The notes: a model not told the origin generated them from the sequence alone. A stretch of 64,000 bases of DNA from Naematelia aurantialba (GCA_021527695.1 JAKFAO010000003.1:930001-994000); one strand, 5' to 3'; positions 11,120 to 22,470 are shown, counted from the stretch's first letter. Program-made: numbers and translations.

Positions 11120-12519
11120 GTTGCTGACAGTGCGGGGAGCAGTCATCGGTGCATCGATGCATACGACCACTGTGCAGAAATCAATGCAGATGGTCCAGAT
11201 GGTCCAAGAGGATCTAGGCACTGTCTTGCTTGGACATGATGGTGCAAGATAGGAAACCGGAATATGCGGGATACAAATACTAACACTACAACATCGTCCA
11301 ACTTCCATTAGCGCCCAACTCGGCTGACGAGGTGTAATCTCTCGTCTCGTCTGCCTTGCCCAGGAGCACCGCCTTGTTTACTCCCCTTGGACTCTCAATG
11401 TTTGGTTCCTTCGTAAGTTGATGTTTACTTCCTTTGGCATGCATCCATCGCCTTGAATCGTCGAGACTCGATGTTTACTTTCCTCTTCATGTCTTGCGTT
11501 GCCTTGGATCGCTGAAACTCGAGTTGGCTCGTACTACCTTGCCTAGCATTCGTCGCGATTGAGAATTGAGTTCGTGACAACGAGCACCGTGACAGTGGAC
11601 TTGGACTGGAGCAATCTAGAAGAACTCAATGAGTGGTTGTAGACCCGTTGAAGTTAGAACGAGATCGTTGGGCCTTGGACTATGAGACTCAATCGAGGAT
11701 TGCTAAGGAACCTCACTACACAAGTCGTTGTTCACCAATCTCGATGGAGACCATGACGATCTCGCCTAATTCAGATCAAGTAGTTGCGCAACGAGTCCCA
11801 GCCGCCGAATCGAGACCGGAGCATCATGACAGACTGGTTATACAGAGATCTAGCGCAAATCAGCGGTTTCTACTCTATGCTTGTCTGGCCGTGTTTCGCG
11901 GGAGGTGATGAACTGTCAAGTTTGCTAGAGAGAACGAGTTCTGTCTTTGCGACTCCTCAGCAATATGAGCCTCGTATCCTCATTCAGGTCCACAGTGTCT
12001 GTCCTTTCTAAATATCAGCACCGGGGACGGTGAATGGCCAACAAGTGGGACTGGGTGTATGCGCAAGCCAAAAGTAGTCATGCTGTTTTTCCATACTGCC
12101 CGCAAAGACTGCGGAAGCCGGTGCTCATACTCGCCAGCTTCAAAATCGACTGATCTGTAGCAATAAACTTGTTGCCAGCTAGCAGTACGATCACACCTTG
12201 ATTAAAAGACCGTTAAGCCGCCGTTGCCTTGCAGTATTATTAATGCAGGATGAGACGTCTCTATGTGGGGTCGAGCCGACGCGTTGGACGTATTACCGTT
12301 TTGGACTGGATGGCCGCGTTGGCATGGCTGACGCTGGGATATCAGGAATGACTTGGAGAAATTGTACCGTGGAATACTATTAATGTTTAGCCCATTGTTA
12401 TGACTTGGTAGGCTCACAATATTCCACCAATCCCACAAGTTCCCGCTTAGTTGTTGAGGGTCTTCTGCGGCATTGATGAGAGCTAGAATCACTCGAAGAA
12501 CTTTCCCTCGCTTGTTTGA
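11120..12519. other. 1.4-kb intergenic, possible element remnant
   Basis: No gene could be supported. It contains imperfect tandem repeats at 11374-11520. Short open stretches (VTVDLDWSNLEELNEWL near 11590, DWLYRDLAQISGFYSMLVW near 11830) look protein-like but are isolated by stops. This could be a decayed gene or mobile-element remnant. Confidence 0.35.
11420..11520. repeat. imperfect ~51-bp tandem repeat (2+ copies)
   Basis: Two head-to-tail units (11420-11469 and 11470-11520) both begin GATGTTTACTT and end with a CTTGRATCG...ACTC motif. A partial third copy (TGTTTACTCCCCTTGGACTC) lies just upstream near 11376. Confidence 0.65.
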
Positions 12520-14628
12520 TCAGTCAATGTCGTGCACGTAAGCGCGGCAGCGCACCATGCTCTCTCCGTTGGACGCCAGGCATTCGACTGGGATGCTGAG
12601 GTGTAAACGTCAGTATTTATGGGAATGCTAGAGCGCTGACAGCTTACCGAGAAAGCTGCTGAAAAGCCTCTTCCGCTACTACTCGACCGTTGGCTACTTC
12701 TACCCCTGGTGCAATAGCGACTTTGACGTCCAGCTTGACGTTCGTTAGTACTAAGCAGACCAGAGAGGCACATACTAGAAGAAGTCGAACACAGAGGGCG
12801 GTAATGAGAACGTTGGCCTGCTGAATCCCATCCGAAGACCCTGGAACACTGTCGGCGGTGGGACGTAGCGCGGCAGGTAGATTAGCAAGAATGTCGCGTA
12901 CTTCCGCTTGAGCCGAATCGATCCATTGCAGCAAAGCCGACCTGCTGATTTGCTCGCCCGTGTTGGCCATGACCCGTTGGCGGATCAAGCACTGGGATAA
13001 GATTCGAAAGATCCTGCTGACCGTTACGAAGCCAGTTATGTAGGAAGTCTTGTGGGTCGGGGCAGATGGAACGTAATCTTCCGTCATATCTTCATCATTG
13101 ACTGCCAAGGGGAGAGGCGGAACACCTTCAAAATCGGGGAGGGCTATTGGATTGCCATTCAGTGCTGCTGTCCTAGGCGTCAGTCTAACGTACGTAGGAT
13201 ACCGTACCTGTCAACGGCATAGGCCTCCCAGAATAGTCGACGGCTTAGCTCTACTTCAAGAGCGCTGAGATCGCCTTTTGGCTTTGCCAAATGATATCCT
13301 AGCGAGTATGTGATGCGACGCATGTCAGCCAACAGATTCTCCCTCAGCCGATCACGACCAGTCGCATGACTTGTGATGGTATCCCTGCCGACATGAGTGC
13401 TCATTGCGCACGGTGACTTACAATATGGTGGAGGCGAGGGTGATTGCTGAAGGCTTCATCTGGTAGTGTGTCTGGATGGCGCGGCTGCCTTTCTGACATC
13501 GTTGCAACAAGCTTTCGAGATCATGCCGCGGCATTATGTGGAGGAGTGAATTGATGGGACATTGGCAGATCCTGATGTGAGTTACGCATAGGTGTCCAAC
13601 TCACGTATACGCAACTACAGCTATGTGAGCTCCAGACGCACTGGGTTCGGTACTCACTTATGCTGAGTAATAGCCCGCGGAAAGGCTCATCGGTGGTGTC
13701 CCTTCGCTGCAAGAGGTCTTGTGCGAACGAGGGTCGATGCACGATTGGGACGAGAATATGTTGGTGGCGGGTGAAGAGCGCCAGGAAGGAGCAGACCGTG
13801 TTCCACGGGACGAATGATTCGATCTGCTCAAACTCGGCAGTGCTTGTGTCGAAGCCGAAAATGGAAGGCGAAAGTCCAGGTGTAACTCCAAATTGACCTC
13901 CTTGCCAAAAGTCCGCAAGCTGTGGGAGTCGGTGGCTTACCGGGACAGAAGATGCGGCGTTGGAAGTGTCGGATGGGAAGAATTGTGCCCTCGGGGACGC
14001 CAACGGTATCTGACTTTGCGATGTACTAGGGCCAACCTCGGACTTGTCGTCCAAGTCGGCGGGGACGGTGAAGTTAAAGGACAAAGCGGCGGGTGAAGTG
14101 AAGGCATCTCTGGCTGAACCAAAGATGGTGTCGGAAAATCTGCCCCAAGAATCCCGCGAGTTCGCTTCCCCATCCTCATGCAGTTCCATGGGCATGTCTG
14201 TCGCCTTGGTCGCTGTCTCCTGGGCTCCTGCATTGCTGGTTTGACTGCGTGCCGAATTGTATGGTGGGTCAGGCGCATCGTGTCTCACAGGCGGAGTAGC
14301 CCCCGAGACTCGGCGCTGTTGTCTACTCATATGTCAAAGGGCAGCCGGCTGTCTAGGCTGCATCATCTCACCCTCGTGGCCGACCGGGCTTCTTGAAAGT
14401 GTATTCGAAAGTGCAGCGCTGACCTCTGCGAACGCAATTCTGGCAGCGCGGAGTTGCGGACGAGCCACCCGGGACGGGGACAGGGTTACATTTGACCTAC
14501 ACTGGCCTTTCAGCGAGTGATCCTCTGCAGACCTGTATGGGATCTTCTTCTCTGGCCGGGGGCCAACGGGGCACAACATAGCGGACCTTTCGTTCCCTGC
14601 ACGCGTCGCAAGTATCCTTTGACGACAT
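12520..14628 (-). CDS. Zn2Cys6 fungal transcription factor
   Basis: A sequence-specific nuclear regulator. The start at 14628 begins MSSKDTCDACRERK. A small intron is then removed so that VKCNPVPVPGGSS and RCQNCVRRGQRC follow. This completes the C-x2-C-x6-C...C-x2-C-x6-C binuclear zinc cluster, followed by a basic KKPGRPR linker. Another short intron (near 14330-14375) leads to a disordered Ser/Pro-rich section, then the middle-homology (fungal_trans) region: FVPWNTVCSFLALFTRHQHI, LVPIVHRPSFAQDLLQRRD, and RRITYSLGYHLAKPKGD with RRLFWEAYAVDR. The final exon encodes SIPVECLASNGESMVRC and stops at 12520-12522. It is divergent from the myo-inositol oxygenase gene, with 413 bp between the starts, so it may regulate that gene or itself; this is inferred from position only. 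Confidence 0.85.
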
Positions 14629-15041
14629 GTGTTCCCCGAGCCAGCTCCTCGTCGCCTGGCAACCTGCAGACTTCAAGGACCCGGCAGGTATTCTCTTCTC
14701 CTCTTGTCCTCTCGGTGGATTCGAAGCTACACGAAAAATGTGTAATACTACAGAAAGTGGAGATCACCAGTAAAGCAAAAAGACACAACAAAACTCACCA
14801 CCTGCCTAATGCTCGACACTTGATTCGGCTATCCAGAGTGGCCGCCGGCGTCGGGAGGTTTTATACTCCTCGGTAGGAATTCAAAAGTGGCGAGTGGCGA
14901 CTCGGGGGGTTGAGAAAGATGCTGTGGTGACACTATTTGAAGAGAGCCGCAAACTGACAGCAGCCATCCTCTACATACCCAGTGAGCCGTAATTCAACTT
15001 GACGACTTCTTCTCATCAGGTTTGACAAATATTTGACCAAC
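14629..15041. promoter_or_regulatory. shared promoter, Zn2Cys6 regulator / MIOX
   Basis: A 413-bp region between the divergent starts. No specific operator could be identified by eye. It is the place to look for CGG-N-CCG half-sites bound by the adjacent regulator. Confidence 0.45.
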
Positions 15042-16179
15042 ATGCCCGTCGCCGTTGCAACACCCATTTCCACGGACGCCTTTGTGCGCGCTGATGGTAA
15101 GCGGTACCCGTATGAGGCATTCACTTAACTTCAGACCCCAAAGGCCTCAAGTTTGAAAAGATTTCGGATGCAGTGGATGACATCAATGTCCAGAAGCTCC
15201 TAGCCAAGGACAACGCGTACGATGCTTCCAACTTCGACGCTGAGAAGGACAAGGCTACCTTCAGGCAGTTTGTCGACAGCAACGAGAGCTCGCGTCGATT
15301 CTACATGTGCGTGCATTCTCAAGACTTTGCTGTGATAGGCTGACAAAGGATCAGTGAACAGCACACAAAGCAGACAGTGGAGTTCAACATCGAGGCTCGA
15401 CGAAGGGCTTTTGAGAAGCCTCGAGCTACCATGGGAGTATGGGCAGCCATGGAGCTCTTGAACACGCTCGTGGACGCATCCGACCCCGACACGGACGCCA
15501 CTCAAATTGAACACCTCCTGCAAACTGCTGAGGCCATGCGAAAGGATGGAAAGCCCGAATGGATGCAGGTGACTGGCCTCATTCACGATCTCGGAAAACT
15601 ACTCTACTTCTTTGGGTCCGACGGACAATGGGTGAGTGTAGTGTAGAGGCAACCAGCCATGACGTTAGCTGATTGTGGTAGGATGTCGTCGGCGACACTT
15701 TCGTCGTTGGGTGCCAAGTGCCCTACGAGAAGATTGTTTACTCGGACACTTTTGGCGCCAACCCCGACATCAATCACCCGATTTACTCTACCAAGTACGG
15801 CATGTACGAGCCCAAGTGTGGTATGGACAAGTTGATGATTTCATGGGGGCACGACGAATATTTGGTAAGTCAGGTTCACATCCTCCTTCAGATCATCCTG
15901 CTTATCCAGCACTCGCAGTATATGGTGATGAAAAAGCAGTCGTCCCTACCTCAAGCCGCGCTTAACATGATTCGGTACCACTCGTTCTATCCTTGGCACA
16001 GAGAGGGCGCGTATAAATACTTTGAGAACGAGAATGACAAAGAAGCACTCAAGGACGTTCTCGCATTCAACCCATACGATCTTTACTCCAAATCGGACTC
16101 TCGACCGAACGCCGCTGAGCTTCGCCCTTACTATGAAGGCCTCATTGCGAAGTTCTTCCCTGAGAAGATTGATTGGTGA
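15042..16179 (+). CDS. myo-inositol oxygenase (MIOX)
   Basis: A non-heme di-iron oxygenase that cleaves myo-inositol to D-glucuronate in the cytosol, the entry step of inositol catabolism. The start gives [18 protein letters not shown]. Intron 15097-15134 (38 nt) joins to [17 protein letters not shown]. Family signatures follow in order: [15 protein letters not shown] ([16 protein letters not shown]), [20 protein letters not shown], then the HD-type metal motif [14 protein letters not shown]. Next come [12 protein letters not shown], a [19 protein letters not shown] substrate region and [11 protein letters not shown]. The C-terminus has [16 protein letters not shown] and ends FFPEKIDW. The predicted length of about 310 residues fits the family. 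Introns also lie near 15318, 15632 and 15862. Confidence 0.95.
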
Positions 16180-16723
16180 AGACGAGTGCTGTCGGATATG
16201 GACACTATGTAGTGATTTGTACTTTAGGTACCTGGCTGGTATATGTACGTAATTTTTGGATGCAACCCTTACAGTGGCAGCGCTTCATACAGCACAGAGA
16301 CTGGGATGATGACTGGCATCTTGCGAGACGGTCTCCCTTTACATTCGACGGGCTGGCGGGAGGAACCGGATGCCACTCGCCCGGTCTGCAGTCGTTGCAG
16401 CTTTTTGGCCATCGCCAACGCTCTCTGCGATTGACGAGACAAGTGACTGCAATACCCAGGACGAGGCGTGGACTGTCAAGAGTCGACCGTATGTGCTCTC
16501 TCGCTGAGCGAGTTAAAAGGAAATAGATACAACAGTTAAAAGGAGATAGATACAACAAAGCTTCAGGAAGAGGGGCAAGGCGAGCTTGGGACCTCGGCGA
16601 GGCACCGGCCACCGTACGCCGGAGCCAAAACCTGCCGAGTCATAACTTCCCAGTTGGATCCTCTACGTGGGCTCTTCCTGTTTCTTGTTGTCAGTGAGAC
16701 GTGGTTCTTTGACGCCTCACGCA

Positions 16724-18206
16724 ATGCTCAATCTTCTCAGATCGTCAGTTCACATCGGATCTGCTCCACGCATCATGACTCGGCGACCTCTTGGCTCGTT
16801 TGCCATGACTTCGCCCCTCATTGATGCTCGCAACCGGGTGCAAACGAGGGCTCGATTGAACGCGCCATTTTCCAGCGAAGACCTGGATCGATTTCGAGAG
16901 ATTTGTGCGTGTCCTGACTGCACACGTTCACCGTTCCTGATTGGGTTTGTTAGGCAGTCAGCAGACAGATCCCGCGCACTATCCTCACTCGAAGGCAATC
17001 GCCAAGAATGCGGTGATCTACGACGGCGACGAGCTTAGGTCAATCCTGCTGCAATCCCCTACGGACGGGGCGAACGAGCTCATGAACGAGCTCCACCACT
17101 GCCTGCTGCATGGTCCAGGAGTTTACGTGGTGAAGAACTGCTATCCTGATCATCAAACACTCAAGCGTACGAATGAGATCTTTGAGACCATCATAGAACG
17201 GGAAAAGCAGACCTTTGGGAGCAAGGGCGATCACTTCGCTGCTGCGGGTACCAACGACCGAATATGGAACTCGTATCAGAAGCATGCCGAGATTGACCCG
17301 GACAGCTTTGTCAAGTATTATTCGAATGAAGTCCTGTGGGTTGACCGCACGCCTGATTGCAGACTCCTGACTTCAACCTCCGTAGAGCGTTGGCATGCGA
17401 GGCATGGCTTGGTCCGGGCTACCAAATCACCGCGCAGACAAACATTGTGAAACCTGGAGGCAAGGCACAGAGTCCGCATCGCGACTATCGTAAGTGTCCT
17501 GGCGATTCATGACTGAGCTGCAGATCTTGGATTTCAGTCTGAAACCGTGGCCTCTCAGTTTCCAATCGTATCTCAAATATCCTCCCAGCTCCTTACTTTA
17601 CAGCTCGCCATCGCCCATTCCGACATGCCGATCAGTTCGGGCCCAACCAAACTCCTGCCCTTCTCTCAGCAGTTCGATTATGGGTACATAGCCTACCGGC
17701 ATCCGGATTTCACTGAGATCTTCGATCGCTCGATGATTCAACTTCCATTGAGCTTCGGGGACGCCGTCTTTTTCAACCCCGCCTTGTTCCATGCCGCTGG
17801 GGACAACATCAGCGCAGACATACGGCGCTCTGCCAATCTCTTGCAAGTTTCAGCTTGCTGGTCCAAACCCATGGAAGCCGTCGATCGGTCTGCCGTACTG
17901 CGTCGGGTCTGGCCAGCAGTCAAACAGTTCGCAGAGGAAGAACGACATCCTCACCACCTGCAGACACGTGCCTTACTGAACGCACTATGTGACGGGTACT
18001 CTTTCCCGACCAACTTGGACAAGGATCCCCCTCCGCCCAACGGCGTAAGTTCTTGAATTCTATACCTGGGTGCAGACACCTGATAGCCGGAACAGCATTG
18101 CCCTCCCACGCAGATTGAAGAAATTACCGAAGGCCTTCGAAGTGGATGGTCGCAGGAAGAGCTCGAGGCTAGTCTCACATCTGGAGCTACCAAAAGACTC
18201 GCTTGA
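16724..18206 (+). CDS. phytanoyl-CoA dioxygenase (PhyH)-like Fe(II)/2-oxoglutarate oxygenase
   Basis: Predicted to hydroxylate an unidentified small molecule using Fe(II) and 2-oxoglutarate. An intron near 16906-16954 (DRFREI to CSQQTDPAHYP) restores frame. The N-terminal helical part contains GPGVYVVKNCYPDHQTL. The double-stranded beta helix follows: GPGYQITAQTNIVKPGG, then the iron ligands H-x-D in SPHRDYHLGFQ. It continues with the distal region ISSGPTKLLPFSQQFDYG and FGDAVFFNPALFHAAGDN, whose His would be the third ligand. RRSANLLQVS supplies the 2-oxoglutarate Arg. The C-terminus runs through a last intron to EEITEGLRSGWSQEELEASL and stops at 18204-18206. The start is uncertain. Met codons at 16667, 16724, 16775 and 16805 are in frame, and the longer forms look like a mitochondrial or peroxisomal-type basic leader. 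It follows MIOX in tandem. Confidence 0.78.
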
Positions 18207-19240
18207 TAGAACACCATTTGCCACGCATCTCTTGGTATTGTTGTAAATTTGGTACGCCTGGCAATCGATGGACATCAGGATGATTATTCATGCAAACCGT
18301 ATCCATACATCCCTTCTTCACGACTGGATTCACTGAATGAGAATCGCTTCCGCTTTGGCGCATCCTTCTGTAAATTTTTCACAGATAAGAGGGTCTTCCT
18401 CTTCCATGTTGACTGCCTCGAAGAACTCAAACAACAGCAAACCTGTGACGTTAGCCGAGTACTACACAGGATACCTACCTCTCAACCCGGTATTGAGGAT
18501 CGATAGAATCCGATACCCTTCCTCCGCCCAGGTCGTCATCCGTCCTCACGTCGTCGCCCGCGTTCTTGCCGATGAAGGGAACGGGCGGGGCGCATATGAC
18601 TCAAGGGAAGTTATCCCCTCTCGGTGGCCGATTTCTGTCACGCCACTCGTCAAACTCGCCTCCTCGTTGGAGCCTACCGAGCGCACACGATGAGCGAGCG
18701 CGCCCTACACGCCCAACAAGCATACAAGCAGACGGGACAGAGGTTCCTCTTACTTGCAACACTCTGGGCTCCATAATTCGAGCGCAAATTGGCAACCACC
18801 TTCCGCTTTACGCCGGACCCCAGCCGCCCTTACAGACCCCTCGGGGCCAACCATCGAATTGGTTCAAAGGCTGCAAAGCCACGATCTTAAGATTGTACCT
18901 GGCAGCGAAGACGACCAAATTTGGCGCTTCCCCGTACATAGCTCCCCAAATCTGGTCGTCGCTCGGATCGGGCTCCCCCTTCACCATTTCAGCCGGCATG
19001 TCGACGGGGAACTGGCACACCTATGAGCTCGTTAGAAACACATGGAAATAGATTCCTCACAGCCTTTGCCTCTGCAGTCGCACCCAAGGAACTGTTATAC
19101 GCACTGTCCCTTCCCTTAGTCGTGTCTCGCTCCCTCCCCTGGGACCGACTACTCACGCCATCGGCTGGATCTTGACGGGAAGCTTTACGTTCGGTCCTCT
19201 TGCGCTTCCCCGATTCAATTAGCGGCAGATGGCGTCTGCT
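18207..19240 (-). other. possible extra minus-strand exons downstream of the chromodomain ORF
   Basis: Several minus-strand blocks have good splice signals. An exon at 19020-18834 (VCQFPVDMPAEMVKGEP, then LVVFAARYNLKIVALQP) is preceded by a CTAACGAGCTCATAG branch/acceptor. A phase-compatible exon starts at 18673 (SNEEASLTSGVTEIGH, then YAPPVPFIGKN). A last one would stop at 18427. They may extend the upstream chromodomain protein or form a separate gene. The WG...NLVVFAARYNLKIVAL stretch faintly resembles the middle of an OTU protease domain, but no catalytic block was found at a suitable distance. Confidence 0.35.
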
Positions 19241-20860
19241 TTACAGCTTGGCGGTCCCGCCTTCGTCTTTAACCTGGACCTTTGCAGCTTTGTAGGGGTG
19301 ATCTCTAGCGACTTTGTCGATAGCTGACCAGACTCGAGTTTCCCACTCCAGCCATTCATCCAATACCTGTGCATTGTAAGCAAAATCTACTCTGCGTTAG
19401 AGTAACAGTGTAGCTCGCCTCTTGTGCGCCTTGTAGTAACGAAGAGGCTCTCTCCCACGTATCATCCTCTGGCTGATATCCTTTCCACCTCACCCTGAAG
19501 AGCCCATCTCGATCAGTCCGATTTCCCTTTCTGCCGATGATTTTCTCCACTTCATACACCCCCTCCTCTGCGCAGGCGCCAATTCGGCTCTCCAAGTCAT
19601 CCTCTTCATGTACCTGGCATATGGCAGAGGCTTCACCTGATATTTCAGCATACCGCTCCTCGTCGCACCAGGCTGGCGCACTTGCGTCCTCGGTGACGTT
19701 GACGTCGTACACCGGATGAGACATTTGAGTAAGGTTGCGATATCGCTTGCGTTCAAAGTCGTTGACGTATCGGTGACACCAACATAGGGCATTCTCAAGG
19801 TCCAAGACCCGCATACCCGGTCGGAGTCCTAGTGACCAGGCATGTGGTGGGTCTTTGCCAATTCTAGCCAAGAACCTCCATTGATTCTCGAACAACCACC
19901 GAAGGCCGGCTTCCTCCATCGCGATCGAGTTAATGGTAGATTTTCCAAAGATGCGTTGAAGGAAGGCTCTTGATCCTGGACCGCAGGAGGCAAAGTTTCG
20001 ATACTCAAAGTCCAAGTGAGGCGACCCGTTGAGATAAGTGAGCAGGTTCAGCGAGAGGAAGCCTCCAATGGTTGGGACGGTTTGTAGTATGCTACTAGCA
20101 TCGCTTGCATATCGGCATGGGAGAAGTTGTGACGGCATCTTCATCTCCATGAGCGACATGATAAAGCGAAGTGTTGCAGCGTAGTGGGGAAGAGGATGCA
20201 GACGACCGAAATACTTGGTCGGGGGTACATTCTGGAAACCGCCATAGTAGATCTTTTCTCCCCGGACAAACGATCTCTCGTGCAGGATGCACTCGTATTT
20301 CTCGAGGTCGAACGAGCTCCAAGACGGGTTCTCGCCGAGGCCGTCAATTAACGCTCGCCAAGTAGTGGGGCTATAAAACCCACAGTAGAGAAAGACGCGG
20401 ACTCGAGACAGGCAGTCAGCTTTGCTGGCAGGTAGAAGAATGAAATACACGATGGCAGCCCACACTCACAGCAAATCTCGTCGTTCGATTGATCTCCAGT
20501 GTCAATGACCTCTTGTAATCTTTCACTGCCTGCGTCCAACTCGCGGAAGATGTTTCCCACAAATGTACGCCGCATAGTCTCGTCTTCGCTGATTTCATTT
20601 CGTGCAAACCCAGCCTGTCTCTTCTCCCACATTTCTTGTCTCTCGGCGCAAAAGCGAAAATAGAGGTATAACCAGTGGAGGACTGCCGATGTCTGGACGG
20701 GAGGTAGACCGTGAGGTATAAGGATGGTTGATTCCACCGACAAAGTTCGTCGTGCTACGCTGTCGGAGCCCGTCGAGGAAGAGGACGGTCTTGCGTGGCT
20801 TGTGATGACCGTGTCAGCTGTGGTAGCCGTACGCCGTCTCTTTCGACGTGCGGAGCTCAT
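19241..20860 (-). CDS. aGPT-pyrophosphorylase / 5-hmdU DNA kinase helical-domain protein fused to a chromodomain
   Basis: Starts MSSARRKRRRTATTAD, a nuclear-localisation-like basic N-terminus. Exon 1 (20860-20470) and exon 2 (20419-19419) are joined by a 50-nt intron giving NDEICSDCLSRVRVF. The helical domain spans about residues 55-345 and carries TFVGNIFRELDAGSERL, FLYCGFYSPTTWRALID, TVPTIGGFLSLNLLTYL, ASCGPGSRAFLQRIFG and LENALCWCHRYVNDFER. I recognise this pattern as the domain of alpha-glutamyl/putrescinyl-thymine pyrophosphorylases and 5-hmdU DNA kinases (Pfam HMUDK_hel type), where TIGGFLS sits like a helix-hairpin-helix. A chromodomain follows (VYEVEKIIGRK, then FRVRWKGYQPEDDTWE), with the three aromatic cage positions (Y, W, Y) present. 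A further intron (19367-19418, probably GC-AG) joins to EVLDEWLEWETRVW. The stop is TAA at 19241-19243. Family naming is from memory of motifs; the chromodomain is secure. Confidence 0.72.
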
Positions 20861-21145
20861 GCTGGCAGTATTAGCGCAAGGATGTATATTAGGGTCTAAT
20901 CTGGAAACATGCAGACACCATGCAAGAGGCCAAAACAAGACGTTTAAGGGATCCCGACGACAGTGGCACTGAAACAGTTTTATATCCAGGTGTGGAGGGG
21001 CGGAAGTTCTGCTATCCAACCTAAGACGACTCTCATCCCAGTAAAAATGCTCATGGCATACATGCGGCTCGACGTAGAAGGCGGCAAAAGCGCATATGCC
21101 CCCTTGGAGCTTGTTCAAGGGTTGAAGTTACCTGCTCGTCTATGC
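20861..21145. other. intergenic, promoter of chromodomain gene
   Basis: Holds the 5' flank of the chromodomain gene and the 3' flank of the eIF3h gene. A minus-strand frame is open through this region in frame with the chromodomain gene, but it lacks protein-like motifs and reads as leader. Confidence 0.5.
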
Positions 21146-22470
21146 TTACAAATAGCACCTGACCAGACCCTTCCCAGCCTCGGCACCCATGCCCCTGGCA
21201 AGCGCGTCCACCTGGCCCTGGAGACAAAGCAACTCGAGCCTGCTAGGCTCTTTTGTCCCACCACGCATCTCTGACGGCAAGGTTGGCAGCTCGGGTAGAC
21301 CCTGCTTACGGCGACGAAGATTCTCCTCTTCCCGCTCTTTAATGTTGCCCTCGTGCCGAGCCCTTTCGCGACCAATCTGTCGCATGAGGAAGGCAACATT
21401 GTTTGCTTCGTGCTGGTGTAATTGAATCGAGTCGAGGGTATCGGAGAGATAAGCCGGAAGGGATGTGGGGAGGGGATTGGTCAAGACCGAGAAGGAGGGA
21501 GGGAAAGGGACAGAGGGCGCTGTAAGTGATGGTTGGGAGACTGTCGAAGGTGACGTGAGGGTGGACAGAAATGCGGAAATGATAGCTGGAGAGGCGAGCT
21601 GCACAGGAAGTGAGGAGAGCAAGTTTGCCGAGGTGATCTTGTTTTCCACCAATCTTTGATACGAAACTGTCAGCCGGCAAGGGGAACTAGCCGTCTTGTA
21701 TAGATTACTCACGATGCAGTATCCCACTTGCCCTTCTTGGCTGCCTCTCGGGCCGCATTACTCAGTCGATATGCCTTCACACTCAAGTCCCCACCACTGG
21801 CCTTTGCTGCATCATGTATCAGGAGAATCGCTTTGCCTCTGCCTGCTGCCTTTTCCACGCTGCTAAGGAGGTCGATAATTGAGCGGGTGAGGGTACCTCC
21901 GTTACGGGTGGACAGATAGATTCCAACAGGTGAATCGGGCGTTTGGACCTCGCGAAGACTTTGCAGGAGACGAGACGAGTGGGTCGCTAAGTTGTTAGCC
22001 ATAGATGTCACGCTTTGGGATACTGGATACTTACATCCCAAACTGGTCTCCCCATTTGGCAGAGCGAAGCAGTCCTCGATTTCCATCACGCCGTCCAGAT
22101 CCAAGCCCAGCAGGACACCAACGGCGTCTGTCCGAGACCCCAGGGCAGTGACAGGTGGGGCTTTCAGGTCAGTTTGAAAGGAGTGCTGCGAGGGAGAAGG
22201 GAGAATATCGGTCGAGTGCTTCATGATCTTCATGAACACCTGAAATGGGAGCCTTTCAGCTCGGGAGACAATTTTCATCTTGCTGGGGAGCCTTACCAGT
22301 GAACTGAGTTGAACGCTCTCAACTTCTCTCGATGCGTCGACATCAATCGCGCCCTCCAATCGTTGAGGTACTTTAACCCCACCATTTGGCAAAGAAGCAG
22401 AGCTTGGGGCGGCAACTACGGGGGCAGGTTGCGGTAGAGAAGCAGCCAAAGCGGCTGCCATGGACGTCAT
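21146..22470 (-). CDS. EIF3H: translation initiation factor eIF3 subunit h (MPN domain)
   Basis: A component of the eIF3 complex acting in cytoplasmic translation initiation. After an Ala/Pro-rich N-terminus (MTSMAAALAASLPQ), the MPN domain reads VESVQLSSLVRL, FMKIMKHSTDILPS, VGVLLGLDLDGVMEIEDCF and SPVGIYLSTRNGGTLTRSI, then AILLIHDAAKASGGDLSVKAYRL. The JAMM metalloprotease residues are absent, as expected for eIF3h. One intron near 21660-21715 joins to LVENKITSANLLSSLPVQL and a C-terminal helical region with FLMRQIGRERARHEGN. The frame stops at 21146. The start at 22470 was chosen over an upstream in-frame Met (22527), which would add a hydrophobic leader. Confidence 0.85.

Noticed and set aside
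18808..19020. OTU-type deubiquitinase domain
   Set aside because: A WG...NLVVFAARYNLKIVAL stretch and a D-G-V-C-Q-F junction look like parts of an OTU fold, but the spacing between them (about 20 residues) is far too short and no catalytic His block follows.
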